This document shows positions 34,916 through 43,103 of a stretch of 43,194 nt of DNA, one piece after another. Numbering within the stretch: the first letter of the stretch is position 1; each line of letters opens with the position of its first letter. This DNA is from Clostridia bacterium (GTDB taxonomy: Bacteria; Bacillota; Clostridia; DUPQ01). The translations under genes and the position numbers were made by a program. The DNA is taken from assembly GCA_016938455.1 (NCBI GenBank), contig JAFGUQ010000256.1:1-43194 (forward strand), in the 5' to 3' direction. A model generated the notes under the pieces. That model ran no database searches. It was not told where the DNA came from and saw only the letters and a program-made list of their open reading frames with translations.

Positions 34916-36640
34916 CTATATCTTGTCATGATTATAATTCCCGATCACCTCTGAAGTCATCAATGCCACTCCATAGATTTTTACAACCCTTGCCGATGCA
35001 CTGACTTCAGCTGTTTGTGCTCCGTTAGCCTCTCTGAAATAGGGGCTGAATCGGCCGAAACCAAATTCCCTGACCTCTCCGCCGTCATTATATCTCCCGT
35101 CAATGATAAATGAAATGATTCTAGGTCCCCCATCAATAACGACTGCGATATGATGTGTTGAATTTACTCTCAGCACCTCATCATCACTCTGCCATGAGCA
35201 TTGCATCAACCCATCATTCAGCACAATGGAAACTCCATGATTCAAGTTGGTTTCGATCAGAATTCCCTTATGATTTTTATCTCTGCTGTCAAAAAGAATC
35301 TGCCTGTTTACTTTCTCTTTGAATTCACACCACATTTCAATGGTCAGTCCATGGCCGAGATTCTTTGAATTGTATGTTGAATTCACTACTTCTCTTTCAG
35401 TGAAATATGGAAGATCAGGCATTATCAGTTTTCCTCCATCACTGCTTTCATATTCCATAAGAAGTCCTCTTTTTGAAACATCAGCATTATCAAACTGATT
35501 AAGCAGATTTATCATGAATTCTTCTTTTATTTCATGACATCGAGCTTCAGTTTTCATTGTCTCCGTGATATAGAAACGATTGCCATCTTCGATAAAATCA
35601 GGATAACTGATAATGGTGTATGGATCTCTGTCATATAATATAAGTTCAGGTTGTGACCATTTTATGGTTTTCCCTTTATCGGTATCAGCTTCAATCCCTG
35701 AAGAAACGAAAACAGGATTTCTGTTTTCATACCACCTTCCGCCATTATTGTGAAACCAGTACAGGAATTTACCGTTTTTCAGTTTCCAGATGAAATTTGC
35801 GGCTCTTGGGTTTTTCATAAGTCGGCCATCAGCATAAGCCTGGTACTGCGGTTTTGAAAAAGTATGTCCGCCATCTCTGCTTATTGAATAAGCAGGATGT
35901 CCATCTACCGTTCGATAGACACAGTAGAGGCTGCCGTCGCTAATACTGACTATGCTTTGTTCTTCAGCGATCAACCCTCCTCCTTCAGGAGTTTTTAATC
36001 CCTCCTCTCCATCAGGGAGTGTTTCAAATATAAGTTTTGAAACCTCTTTTTCTACCCCGATATTCGGAGAATGTATGAACCAACCTTCGGAGACGGTCAG
36101 CATATCCTGTATTTTATGAATGGGAAAATAGCATGAGTCTCTTATTAACAGTGGTTTCCCTACAGTCCAGAAAAGGCGGATTTTCCCCTGATAAGCATTG
36201 TTTCTGTCCACTTTTGTTTCTCTGACCGGCACTTCATAACGGTCAGACCATGTAACACCATGATCATCGCTGAATCTGAATACAAAATAACCTTGCATAT
36301 CAACACGATGGTGCAGGCCTTCCGATGATTCAATGAAGCGGACATCATCTTTGTTGAAATTGTAAAAACAGTATATTCTTCCATATGGTACTTTTAAAAG
36401 AACACCATATGCAGATTCAGGTTCCTGTGCATTTTCTAAGAATAAAAGCGGTGTCCAGGAGTCACCTTTATCAGCGCTTCTTGTAATTCCAATATGTTCT
36501 CCCCTGGCACCTTCGTCACCTTTTACAGTAGTAATCACACATACCCAGTCTCTGTTATCTGCTATGACCACATATGGCTGATCGCTGTACTGCTCTCTTG
36601 GAATTTGCTTTCCCTGACTGATGTTTCGAAAATCATTCAT
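34916..36640 (-). CDS. Intracellular sialidase-fold protein with C-terminal lectin-like domain
   Basis: This 574-residue protein has three Asp-box-type repeats: RSADKGDSW near residues 55-62, FSDDHGVTW near 124-131, and SRDGGHTF near 254-261. They mark a six-bladed sialidase-type propeller. Residues of about 395-570 look like a concanavalin/LamG-type beta sandwich (GLTIEMWCEF, LFDSRDKNHKGILIE). No signal peptide is visible and no clear RIP motif, so sialidase activity itself is unproven; another exo-glycosidase role is possible. The ORF track starts five codons earlier, overlapping glpP; the ATG of MNDFRNIS follows the glpP stop with a GGAAGTGA site. Confidence 0.7.
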   Translation of the reverse strand: MNDFRNISQGKQIPREQYSDQPYVVIADNRDWVCVITTVKGDEGARGEHIGITRSADKGDSWTPLLFLENAQEPESAYGVLLKVPYGRIYCFYNFNKDDVRFIESSEGLHHRVDMQGYFVFRFSDDHGVTWSDRYEVPVRETKVDRNNAYQGKIRLFWTVGKPLLIRDSCYFPIHKIQDMLTVSEGWFIHSPNIGVEKEVSKLIFETLPDGEEGLKTPEGGGLIAEEQSIVSISDGSLYCVYRTVDGHPAYSISRDGGHTFSKPQYQAYADGRLMKNPRAANFIWKLKNGKFLYWFHNNGGRWYENRNPVFVSSGIEADTDKGKTIKWSQPELILYDRDPYTIISYPDFIEDGNRFYITETMKTEARCHEIKEEFMINLLNQFDNADVSKRGLLMEYESSDGGKLIMPDLPYFTEREVVNSTYNSKNLGHGLTIEMWCEFKEKVNRQILFDSRDKNHKGILIETNLNHGVSIVLNDGLMQCSWQSDDEVLRVNSTHHIAVVIDGGPRIISFIIDGRYNDGGEVREFGFGRFSPYFREANGAQTAEVSASARVVKIYGVALMTSEVIGNYNHDKI

Positions 36641-36645
36641 CTGAT

Positions 36646-37206
36646 TCACTTCCATAAAAGAGTATTTCCGGTTGAAATTCCTATGGCTCCGCTATTCATC
36701 ATCAATGTGACATCCTCTTGCTTAGAAATCAGTCCTCCGGCGATGATAGGTGTAGTCATGGTACCTGAGAGGTCTTTCACCACCTGCGGCATGATTCCCG
36801 GCATGATTTCTATCAGATCAGACTGGACATTCAATACCGTCTTGATACAGGTTTCCAGGGATTGAGAATCCACTATGAAAAATCGCTGTATAGCATAAAG
36901 ACTGCAATCTTTTGCATACTTGATCAAATTACTCCTTGTGGTGATGATCCCATCAGGTTTTATTTTTTTAGCGATAAACTCAATCGCTTTTTTGTCTTTA
37001 CCCAGACCTTCGAGAAAATCAATATGCACAAAAGACAGTTTTCCCGCTTCTCTGATATGATGAATATAGGCTGAGATATTGAAAATGTCAGCAGCCAGTA
37101 TGAATATAATCTTCACATCAGACTGAAGTGCCATGCTCAAATGACCGGTGTCTCTGATTGCGGCAATCACAGGATTGATTTTTAATGCTTCTCTTATATT
37201 CATCAT
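36646..37206 (-). CDS. glpP: Glycerol-3-phosphate-responsive antiterminator GlpP
   Basis: This 186-residue TIM-barrel RNA-binding regulator matches GlpP along its length: NPVIAAIRDTGHLSMAL at the start, VHIDFLEGLGKDKKAIEFI, PDGIITTRSNLIKYAK, IQRFFIVDS, DLIEIMPGIMP, and PIIAGGLISKQEDV with GAIGISTGNTLLW at the end. In B. subtilis it binds glycerol 3-phosphate and prevents termination in glp leaders. It overlaps the small membrane gene upstream by four bases. The glp operon with a leader terminator lies 2.4 kb downstream and is its likely target. Confidence 0.92.
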   Translation of the reverse strand: MMNIREALKINPVIAAIRDTGHLSMALQSDVKIIFILAADIFNISAYIHHIREAGKLSFVHIDFLEGLGKDKKAIEFIAKKIKPDGIITTRSNLIKYAKDCSLYAIQRFFIVDSQSLETCIKTVLNVQSDLIEIMPGIMPQVVKDLSGTMTTPIIAGGLISKQEDVTLMMNSGAIGISTGNTLLWK

Positions 37207-37490
37207 AATGTGATCCGTCCCGTGAAAATCCCAAGAAGAAACGGGAAAATGACTAGAATGGCAAACATGGTGATGATATATCTGATTGTCAGTGCTCCTT
37301 TTTTCAAGGAGGTATAAAACAGATAAAGGAATATTCCAGTACAGACAATTGATAAGTAATTATATCCCTGAGAGCTGTTAAAGAAAAGTATGCTTTTTGA
37401 TACGATAATACTGATTAAATTAATGATATAGTAGATGAATCCCACCACGAAGGCAGCTCTTACATAAGTACCTTTTCCAATTTCCTTCAT
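37203..37490 (-). CDS. Small membrane protein, unknown function
   Basis: This 95-residue protein has three likely membrane helices (about residues 10-30, 44-60 and 68-90) and few charged residues. No family is recognised. It lies directly between the TSCPD gene (no gap) and glpP (ATGA overlap), so it is translated as part of this operon. The start is supported by coupling with a GGAGAAATAA site. Confidence 0.6.
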   Translation of the reverse strand: MKEIGKGTYVRAAFVVGFIYYIINLISIIVSKSILFFNSSQGYNYLSIVCTGIFLYLFYTSLKKGALTIRYIITMFAILVIFPFLLGIFTGRITL

Positions 37491-37748
37491 TTATTTCTCC
37501 AAATGTTTTTTTATTGCTTTTGCTAACTGATCAGGGCATGATGTGTCTTTTTTACCGCAAGTCACTCCTTCAAGCGCTTCCATTACTTTTGTCGCTTCCA
37601 TTCCTTCTGCTAAAATTGATATCCCTTTTAAGTTTCCGTCACATCCGTTTTCAAATTTAAGATTTCTCACTTTTCCCTCAATAATGGTAAATGAGATTTC
37701 TTTTGAACATGTTCCCTTAGTTTTATATTTTACTGCTTTGCTGTCCAT
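37491..37748 (-). CDS. TSCPD domain protein
   Basis: This 85-residue protein carries the signature TSCPDQLAKAI near its end and cysteines at GTCSKEI, NGCDGN and VTCGKK. It is the stand-alone form of the domain also found at the C-terminus of some B12-dependent ribonucleotide reductases (TIGR03905-like). It probably binds a metal or acts in thiol chemistry; the role is unknown. It lies 16 bases after purN. Confidence 0.85.
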   Translation of the reverse strand: MDSKAVKYKTKGTCSKEISFTIIEGKVRNLKFENGCDGNLKGISILAEGMEATKVMEALEGVTCGKKDTSCPDQLAKAIKKHLEK

Positions 37749-37764
37749 TTTCTTCCCTACCCTT

Positions 37765-38355
37765 TTATTTTAACATAATTTTACCTGTTGAAATCATTTT
37801 TAGTGTTTCAAGATATATTTTATGCTCTTCTGTTAAAACACGTGCTGCTAATGACTCAGGTGTATCGTCTTTCATCACTTTGACTTTAATCTGATGCAGG
37901 ATATCTCCTTCATCATAATTTTCATTTACAAGATGAACAGTCACTCCGGTGTATTCCTCTTTAGCCTCTATCACGGCTCTATGCACATTCAGACCGTACA
38001 TTCCCTTTCCTCCGAATCCGGGTAAAAGCGCCGGATGAATATTTAATATATGATTTCTGTACTCATCAATGACCTTATCGGGTAGTTTTTTCATATAACC
38101 GGCAAGTACGATGATGTTAATATCATACATGTGCATCAGTTCAAGAATTTTTTCATCTACCTTTTCATGAGTATAAGCACTGATATGAAAATGCGGGATG
38201 TTTTCTCTTGCTGCTCTTATCAATGCAAAACTGTCTGAATTATTACTGATGACCACCTTGATCTGACCATCAAGCTGTCCTTTTTTAATACCATCAATAA
38301 TAGCCTGTAAATTGCTGCCTCCATGAGAAGCAAATGCAGCGATGTTCAGCTTCAT
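37765..38355 (-). CDS. purN: Phosphoribosylglycinamide formyltransferase
   Basis: This 196-residue enzyme transfers a formyl group from 10-formyl-THF to GAR in purine synthesis. The phosphate loop is SHGGSNLQAI. The catalytic triad is visible as Asn105 and His107 in NIHPALLPGF and Asp148 in NYDEGDIL. The segment YTGVTVHLVNE is diagnostic. No other pur genes are nearby; it overlaps the fructokinase gene by four bases, an unusual pairing. Confidence 0.95.
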   Translation of the reverse strand: MKLNIAAFASHGGSNLQAIIDGIKKGQLDGQIKVVISNNSDSFALIRAARENIPHFHISAYTHEKVDEKILELMHMYDINIIVLAGYMKKLPDKVIDEYRNHILNIHPALLPGFGGKGMYGLNVHRAVIEAKEEYTGVTVHLVNENYDEGDILHQIKVKVMKDDTPESLAARVLTEEHKIYLETLKMISTGKIMLK

Positions 38356-39317
38356 AACATTACAGCCTTTTTACCAAATTCGATGACTTCCTGTAAGGAA
38401 GGCATAGCAGGAACACCACCTTTTTTCATGGCAGTCAGTGACCCTGCCAGATTGGCGAATCGGTTAATCTCATCCAGCTCATCCTTTGACAGATGTTCAA
38501 GTCTTTGCTCACGAGTCATGATCTTAGAAAGCACCGCTCCTACAAAGCTGTCTCCGCATCCTGTTGTGTCAACCACTTTGACATCGTATGTCTTCTGGCT
38601 GCCTGTAATATCCTTATATAGATACATCGCTCCCTTTTTACCAAGCGTTGCAAAAATCAAAGACACCCCCAGTTTCTGAATAATTCTGCATCCTTTAAGA
38701 AGATCATTTTCACCTGTCAGAAAAAGAAGTTCCTCTTCTGATATTTTTAAAATATCTGCATAGGTAAGCATGCTTTGAATCACTTCTTTTGCTTCTGATA
38801 AGCTGTTCCATAAAGGTTCTCTTAAATTAGGATCAAATGAAATCAGCTTTCCTTTTTCTTTTGCATATTTTACAGCATTGACGGTAGTGGTTCTTGAAGG
38901 TTCATCAGTCATGGAGACAGATGAAAAATGAAGCAGTTCACAGTCGTCAATCAGATGGTAATCCACTTCGCTGTCTGTGATGGTGATATCCGCTCCCGGT
39001 TTACGGTAAAAAGAAAAACTCCTGTCATTGTTTTCATCTAAATGAACAAAAGCAAGTGTTGTGTTGACATTATCAGAAAAAACCAGCCCTTTCATGTTCA
39101 CTTTTTTATCAGTAAGTGCTTTTTGAAGCGCCATTCCGAATCTGTCTTTCCCTACTTTTCCGATAAAAGCAGTATCAATCCCCAGCATGGAGGTAGCAAC
39201 TGCCACATTAGCAGGTCCGCCTCCTGGATTCTGTTCAAAAAGATTATTCCCCTGATCAGATTTCCCGACTGGTGTAAAATCTATGAGTAATTCACCAATG
39301 GCACATATTTTAATCAT
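38352..39317 (-). CDS. PfkB-family carbohydrate kinase, probably fructokinase
   Basis: This 321-residue ribokinase-fold kinase has the first PfkB signature (GGGPANVAVATSMLG) and the second (DTTGCGDSFVGAVLSKI) with the catalytic aspartate. The N-terminus CAIGELLIDFTP matches bacterial fructokinases best; related 2-keto-3-deoxygluconate kinases cannot be excluded. The site CAGGAG lies before the ATG. It is the first gene of the operon that ends with the sialidase-fold gene. Confidence 0.85.
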   Translation of the reverse strand: MIKICAIGELLIDFTPVGKSDQGNNLFEQNPGGGPANVAVATSMLGIDTAFIGKVGKDRFGMALQKALTDKKVNMKGLVFSDNVNTTLAFVHLDENNDRSFSFYRKPGADITITDSEVDYHLIDDCELLHFSSVSMTDEPSRTTTVNAVKYAKEKGKLISFDPNLREPLWNSLSEAKEVIQSMLTYADILKISEEELLFLTGENDLLKGCRIIQKLGVSLIFATLGKKGAMYLYKDITGSQKTYDVKVVDTTGCGDSFVGAVLSKIMTREQRLEHLSKDELDEINRFANLAGSLTAMKKGGVPAMPSLQEVIEFGKKAVML

Positions 39318-39365
39318 TTCTTTCTCCTGTATTATTTTTCTTCATTATATTATATTTTGACACAT

Positions 39366-39399
39366 AAAAAAAGAACGGTTTTACCCGTTCTCTTTTTTT
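39366..39399. terminator. Rho-independent terminator after the first exported paralogue
   Basis: GAACGG / CCGTTC pairs around a 6-base loop. On the minus strand seven T follow, so it ends the exported-protein gene at 39411; a T-run on the plus side makes it look bidirectional. Confidence 0.8.
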
Positions 39400-39410
39400 A
39401 CTGACGGTTT

Positions 39411-39998
39411 TTAATCATTATCCTGATTTCTGAATCCTCTTCCTGAGTTTCCTCTCATATTCCCTTCAGCCATCAGTCCCTGTGAAACCATATCTGCTCT
39501 TACTGCTGTCATATAATCATGGATTTCATCCATTGCTGCTTCAACAGCATCACACTGCTCATCTGTCAGATCTTCATTTAGAGTACTTTCTACTCTGAAT
39601 CCCTTTCCTCTTTCGAAAACATTAACCTGGTCAGCCTGTTCCTGTGTCAGAATACCATCTGTGACAAGCTTATTGAATACTTCATCTACCTTTACCTGAA
39701 CTGCTGCAGTATAAGTGTTAAGAGCGTCCGAATTCGCAAGCTGTCCAGTGCTTCCCCTACCGCCGAACATACCGCCTCTTTGCATCATAAGTCCATCAGT
39801 AGCTTCTATTGCTTCGAATACTTTATTGAAAGTATCCACTTCTGCCTGTGTCAATTCACCATTACTCACTTTCTCGCTTAATACTGTGGTAAAGGGATTG
39901 ACAAAGTTCCCGTTTTCATCAAAACTGGCCATGGCCACTCCGCCTACTAATAACAGCGATACTACCACTGCTGCAATGACTAATTTCTTGTTTTTCAT
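39411..39998 (-). CDS. Exported helical protein, paralogue 1 (DUF2680-like)
   Basis: This 195-residue protein has a signal peptide (KNKKLVIAAVVVSLLLVGGVAMA, cleavage likely before SFDENG). Two repeated helical motifs follow: SNGELTQAEVDTFNKVFEAI and TDGILTQEQADQVNVF. An LTDEQCDAVEAAM segment with the only cysteine of the mature part comes next, and the end is Gly/Arg-rich. The motif style resembles DUF2680/YckD and, loosely, the LTxxQ motif of Spy/CpxP; no relationship is proven. Its first 60 residues nearly match paralogue 3. Its leader and C-terminal half resemble paralogue 2, so the family arose by duplication. Confidence 0.7.
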   Translation of the reverse strand: MKNKKLVIAAVVVSLLLVGGVAMASFDENGNFVNPFTTVLSEKVSNGELTQAEVDTFNKVFEAIEATDGLMMQRGGMFGGRGSTGQLANSDALNTYTAAVQVKVDEVFNKLVTDGILTQEQADQVNVFERGKGFRVESTLNEDLTDEQCDAVEAAMDEIHDYMTAVRADMVSQGLMAEGNMRGNSGRGFRNQDND

Positions 39999-40185
39999 TT
40001 TTTTGTCTCCTTTTCTTTCGTTATCTTAATCATAGTCTTCACATTTGTATGTCCTATGAAGATTCTGTATTAAAATGTGTTTTTATTTCACTTAATTTCT
40101 CCACAAGTAGGTACTGTCATTTAGTTTCCTTACTAAAACTTAATTAATTCCTTGTTTTATATTTCTTTACATAGTATATGAGGTA

Positions 40186-40212
40186 TAAAAAAAGAGCAGT
40201 ATTTCTGCTCTT
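40186..40212 (-). terminator. Rho-independent terminator after the second exported paralogue
   Basis: AAGAGCAG / CTGCTCTT pairs around a 5-base loop and on the minus strand a run of T follows. It lies about 20 bases after the stop codon. Confidence 0.8.
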
Positions 40213-40232
40213 CTTCTATATGGTTATGATTC

Positions 40233-40820
40233 TTAGTTGCGTCTTCCTTTTACTCCGCCACCTTTGTTACTGCCATCTAAAGTCATTCTCGGGTTTGATC
40301 CGATGATTCCAGCTTCTGATAAATCAGATTTAAGCTCACCCATGTACTCATGTACATCAGCCATAGCAGCTTCAACTGCATCACATTGTTCATCTGTCAA
40401 ATCACCTAACGCACCTTCTACATTGAATCCTGCACCTCTTTCAAATGGGTTAAGGCTATCTACCTGTGCTTGAGTCAATATCCCATCATTGACAAGTCCT
40501 TGAAAAACCTCATCAATCTTCACTTGAAGTTTTGCAGTATACTCTGCCATTGCTTCAGAATTCATAAAAAGACCTCTTTTGCTGTTGTTTGTGTTATTGA
40601 ATCTTTGCATAAGTTCATTATTCTCTTCACAAAGTTCCTCATACAGCTGATAAAAAGCATCTGCCTCTGCCTGGGTGATATCTCCACTTTCCACTCTATC
40701 TGCTAAAGTGCTCTGATATAAGTTAGTGTTTCCATTACCATTATAGCCTGCCATGGCAACACCACCTACTAATAACAGTGAAATCGCAATAGCGGCAATG
40801 ATCATTTTCTTGTTTCTCAT
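40233..40820 (-). CDS. Exported helical protein, paralogue 2 (DUF2680-like)
   Basis: A 195-residue paralogue with a signal peptide (NKKMIIAAIAISLLLVGGVAMA, likely cut before GYNGNG). It carries the same two helical motifs (ESGDITQAEADAFYQLYEEL and NDGILTQAQVDSLNPFERG) and the LTDEQCDAVEAAM segment of paralogue 1. It has one further cysteine (ELCEENN). The end is basic (KGGGVKGRRN). The 27 bases before the AAGGAG region are identical to those before paralogue 1, so the promoter region was duplicated with the gene. It is divergent from the polyferredoxin gene. Confidence 0.7.
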   Translation of the reverse strand: MRNKKMIIAAIAISLLLVGGVAMAGYNGNGNTNLYQSTLADRVESGDITQAEADAFYQLYEELCEENNELMQRFNNTNNSKRGLFMNSEAMAEYTAKLQVKIDEVFQGLVNDGILTQAQVDSLNPFERGAGFNVEGALGDLTDEQCDAVEAAMADVHEYMGELKSDLSEAGIIGSNPRMTLDGSNKGGGVKGRRN

Positions 40821-40835
40821 TTTTTTTCTCCTTTT

Positions 40836-40862
40836 CTTTCGTTATCTTAATCATGACCTTCA
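40836..40862 (-). repeat. Duplicated leader shared by exported paralogues 1 and 2
   Basis: The sequence CTCCTTTTCTTTCGTTATCTTAATCAT upstream of paralogue 2 recurs without change upstream of paralogue 1 (about 40009-40035). It includes the ribosome binding site (AAGGAG on the minus strand), and looser similarity continues about 20 bases further (TTCACATxTGTAT). It marks a recent duplication or a shared regulatory leader. Confidence 0.7.
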
Positions 40863-40971
40863 CATCTGTATATCTTGTGCATTTTTTGTATGAAAAATAA
40901 ATGTCATTTAACATATTTTCTCCATAATTGAATGATATACTTTCTATATATTAAAATTTGTGAGGAAAAAA

Positions 40972-41793
40972 ATGAAAAAATTTAAAATTCGTCATGTCAT
41001 CCAGGCCATATTCTTCATAGTGATTACTCTGTTTGCAGTGAATCACTCTCTGTCTGAAGCTGGAAAAGCTTTTTTACCTGAGATATCATTACATGCCATT
41101 TGTCCTTTTGGCGGAGTGGAAACCTTTTATACACTGGTCACTTTGGGCATACTGGTAAAGAAAGTGAAGACTGCTTCAATTGTATTGATGGTATTAGTCT
41201 TTATCCTGACATTGTTTTTAGGACCTGTCTTCTGCGGTTGGATCTGCCCTCTTGGAAGCCTGCAGGAATGGATCGGGAAACTTGGGAAGAAACTTTTCAA
41301 GAAAAGATATAACCATATGATGCCGGTGAAACTTGATAAATATTTACGGTTTCTAAGGTATTTTGTATTGATTGCCGTCATTTATGTCACCGCAAGATCT
41401 TTGACGCTTATCTTTGCTGACTATGACCCGTATTACGCCTTATTCAACTTCTGGACCGGCGAAGTTGCCATCACTGCCATCATTATATTAGTTGTCACCA
41501 TATTGCTCTCTCTTATCATGGAGCGGCCATGGTGTAAATATCTTTGTCCATATGGTGCATTGCTTGGTATTTTCAATCTATTCAGCATATTCAAGATTCA
41601 CAGAAATGAAACTTCATGCATCAGCTGTAAAAAATGTACTAAGGTATGTCCGATGAACATCACTGTTGATAACAAGAAAAAAGTGACAGATCATCAGTGC
41701 ATCCGATGTCTTGAATGCACTTCAGAATACGCTTGTCCTGTTGATGACACACTTGACTTAAAACTGCCAGGAGGTAAGAAGAATGAAAATTAA
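40972..41793 (+). CDS. NapH/YccM-like membrane polyferredoxin
   Basis: This 273-residue membrane protein has four to five membrane helices and two CxxxCP signatures of the NapH/NosR/CcoG group (CGWICPLGSLQEW and CKYLCPYGALLG), plus HAICPFGG early. Two 4Fe-4S cluster motifs lie near the C-terminus (CISCKKCTKVCPM, and CIRCLECTSEYACP with a longer last gap). It should move electrons across or along the membrane, perhaps from a quinol or flavin to an outer acceptor. The ORF track begins at a GTG that is part of the GTGAGG ribosome binding site; the ATG follows it. It overlaps its downstream partner by 11 bases. Confidence 0.85.
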   Translation: MKKFKIRHVIQAIFFIVITLFAVNHSLSEAGKAFLPEISLHAICPFGGVETFYTLVTLGILVKKVKTASIVLMVLVFILTLFLGPVFCGWICPLGSLQEWIGKLGKKLFKKRYNHMMPVKLDKYLRFLRYFVLIAVIYVTARSLTLIFADYDPYYALFNFWTGEVAITAIIILVVTILLSLIMERPWCKYLCPYGALLGIFNLFSIFKIHRNETSCISCKKCTKVCPMNITVDNKKKVTDHQCIRCLECTSEYACPVDDTLDLKLPGGKKNEN

Positions 41794-42487
41794 CTCAAAA
41801 ATCATAGCGGTAGTCATTGCCGTAATCATGGTTGGCGGAATCATTCTCTCAGATGCTTTAGGTTTCTGGGAAACTGAAACAGTAAAACAGCCGAATAAAC
41901 TGGTCTCCGGTGAATATGATGCAGAAGATATCCGCGGTTCATATACCTTCCTGGATATAGAAAACTCTTTTGACATTACCAGTGAAACACTGGCGCAGGC
42001 TTTCGGAATAGTCACCGAGAATCCTGATGAAGTAGCTGTCAACTCATTTGAAAGCATTTTTACCAATCTTGGTGAGGATATTGAAATAGGGACTTCCTCA
42101 GTCGCTTTCTTCGTCGCTTTATATACTGATACCCCTTTCACTGTATATGCTTATTTGCCGCAATCTGCTTATGATTTGCTGATCAGCGAAAACAGGCTAA
42201 GCAGTGAGCGTGCAGAAATTCTGAAAGATTATATTGTTCCGACCGAACTTGTCTATTATGATAATCTGACAATCACAGAAGAAACTGAAGAAGAAGAGGA
42301 AATTGGTGTCAAGGGAAAAACCACTTACAACGATCTACTTGATTATGGTTTGACAAGCGAGGAAATCGATCCCATATTAGGTGGTGCTGTCAGTGTAAAA
42401 GGGATGCTGATCAGAGATATCTGCACCGATAGAGGATTATCGTTCTCAGTGGTAAAAGAACAGATAAATGCTTTACTAACCAACTGA
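41783..42487 (+). CDS. Membrane-anchored partner of the polyferredoxin
   Basis: This 234-residue protein has an uncleaved anchor or signal peptide (residues 4-26) and an outer part with no cysteine. Two similar helical motifs stand out: SYTFLDIENSFDITSETLAQAFGI at about 53-76, and KGKTTYNDLLDYGLTSEEIDPILG near 175-200, separated by an acidic stretch (EETEEEEEIG). The style xxTxxDLxxxxgixxEexxxxLG recurs in proteins tied to NapH-like polyferredoxins, from memory. A good site (AGGAGGTAAG) lies in the end of the upstream gene. The role is unknown; it probably holds or positions the outer end of the electron chain. Confidence 0.7.
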   Translation: MKINSKIIAVVIAVIMVGGIILSDALGFWETETVKQPNKLVSGEYDAEDIRGSYTFLDIENSFDITSETLAQAFGIVTENPDEVAVNSFESIFTNLGEDIEIGTSSVAFFVALYTDTPFTVYAYLPQSAYDLLISENRLSSERAEILKDYIVPTELVYYDNLTITEETEEEEEIGVKGKTTYNDLLDYGLTSEEIDPILGGAVSVKGMLIRDICTDRGLSFSVVKEQINALLTN

Positions 42488-42505
42488 ATAAAAGAGTAGC
42501 ATTAA

Positions 42506-42540
42506 AAAAGGGGTGTTTCATTTTCTGAAATACCCCTTTT
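42506..42540. terminator. Bidirectional terminator between the polyferredoxin operon and paralogue 3
   Basis: A 15-bp stem (AAAAGGGGTGTTTCA pairing with TGAAATACCCCTTTT, one G-T) with a 5-base loop has T-runs on the plus side and A-runs on the other, so it can serve both convergent genes. Confidence 0.85.
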
Positions 42541-42563
42541 CTTATGATAAGAATATGTTCTTA

Positions 42564-43103
42564 CTAGTCGTTTGATTCAAAAGCAGAAAATCCTCTTCCG
42601 CCTCTTTTAGCTCCCATCATGCCTTTTGATGCAAAATCTCTTAACGGAGCACATTGTTCTCTTACTTTAGCTAGTGCGTCTTTCAATGAGGCTATCTGCT
42701 CATCAGACAAATTCGCCCAGGCTTCTTTATCAATTCCTCCTGCACAATATTCGTTTAATAATGCAGCTTGCTCAGAAGTGATTATTCCGTCTTCAACCAT
42801 TTGTGAAATTCTATCAGTCAGTCTTGTTCTCAGAAGTTCCTTGTCCTGAAGCATGGTTCTGTCTCTGTCCATGATACCTTTTCCGCCTGCAATAAACGCT
42901 TCATCCTGATGAATAGCATCAAATACTTTATAGAATGTATCCACTTCTGCCTGTGTAAGTTCTCCGTTTTGTACCTTTTGACTTAATATATTCGTAAAAG
43001 GATTAACAAAGTTTCCATTTTCATCAAAGCTGGCTGCTGCGATTCCGCCAACTAAAAGAATGGCCACTACCATTAAAACAATGATTACTTTCTTATTCTT
43101 CAT
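42564..43103 (-). CDS. Exported helical protein, paralogue 3 (DUF2680-like)
   Basis: This 179-residue protein has a signal peptide (KNKKVIIVLMVVAILLVGGIAAA, cut before SFDENG). Its SFDENGNFVNPFTNILSQKVQNGELTQAEVDTFYKVFDAI is almost identical to paralogue 1. The rest differs: EDGIITSEQAALLNEYCAG, then LSDEQIASLKDALAKVREQC, and a basic GAKRGGRGF tail. Its two cysteines are placed differently from the other paralogues. The ORF track starts nine codons earlier; the ATG of MKNKKV is the proper signal-peptide start, with only a weak ACGGTG site. A 6-bp inverted repeat (GAGTAG/CTACTC, 43116-43135) lies in its leader. Confidence 0.7.
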   Translation of the reverse strand: MKNKKVIIVLMVVAILLVGGIAAASFDENGNFVNPFTNILSQKVQNGELTQAEVDTFYKVFDAIHQDEAFIAGGKGIMDRDRTMLQDKELLRTRLTDRISQMVEDGIITSEQAALLNEYCAGGIDKEAWANLSDEQIASLKDALAKVREQCAPLRDFASKGMMGAKRGGRGFSAFESND

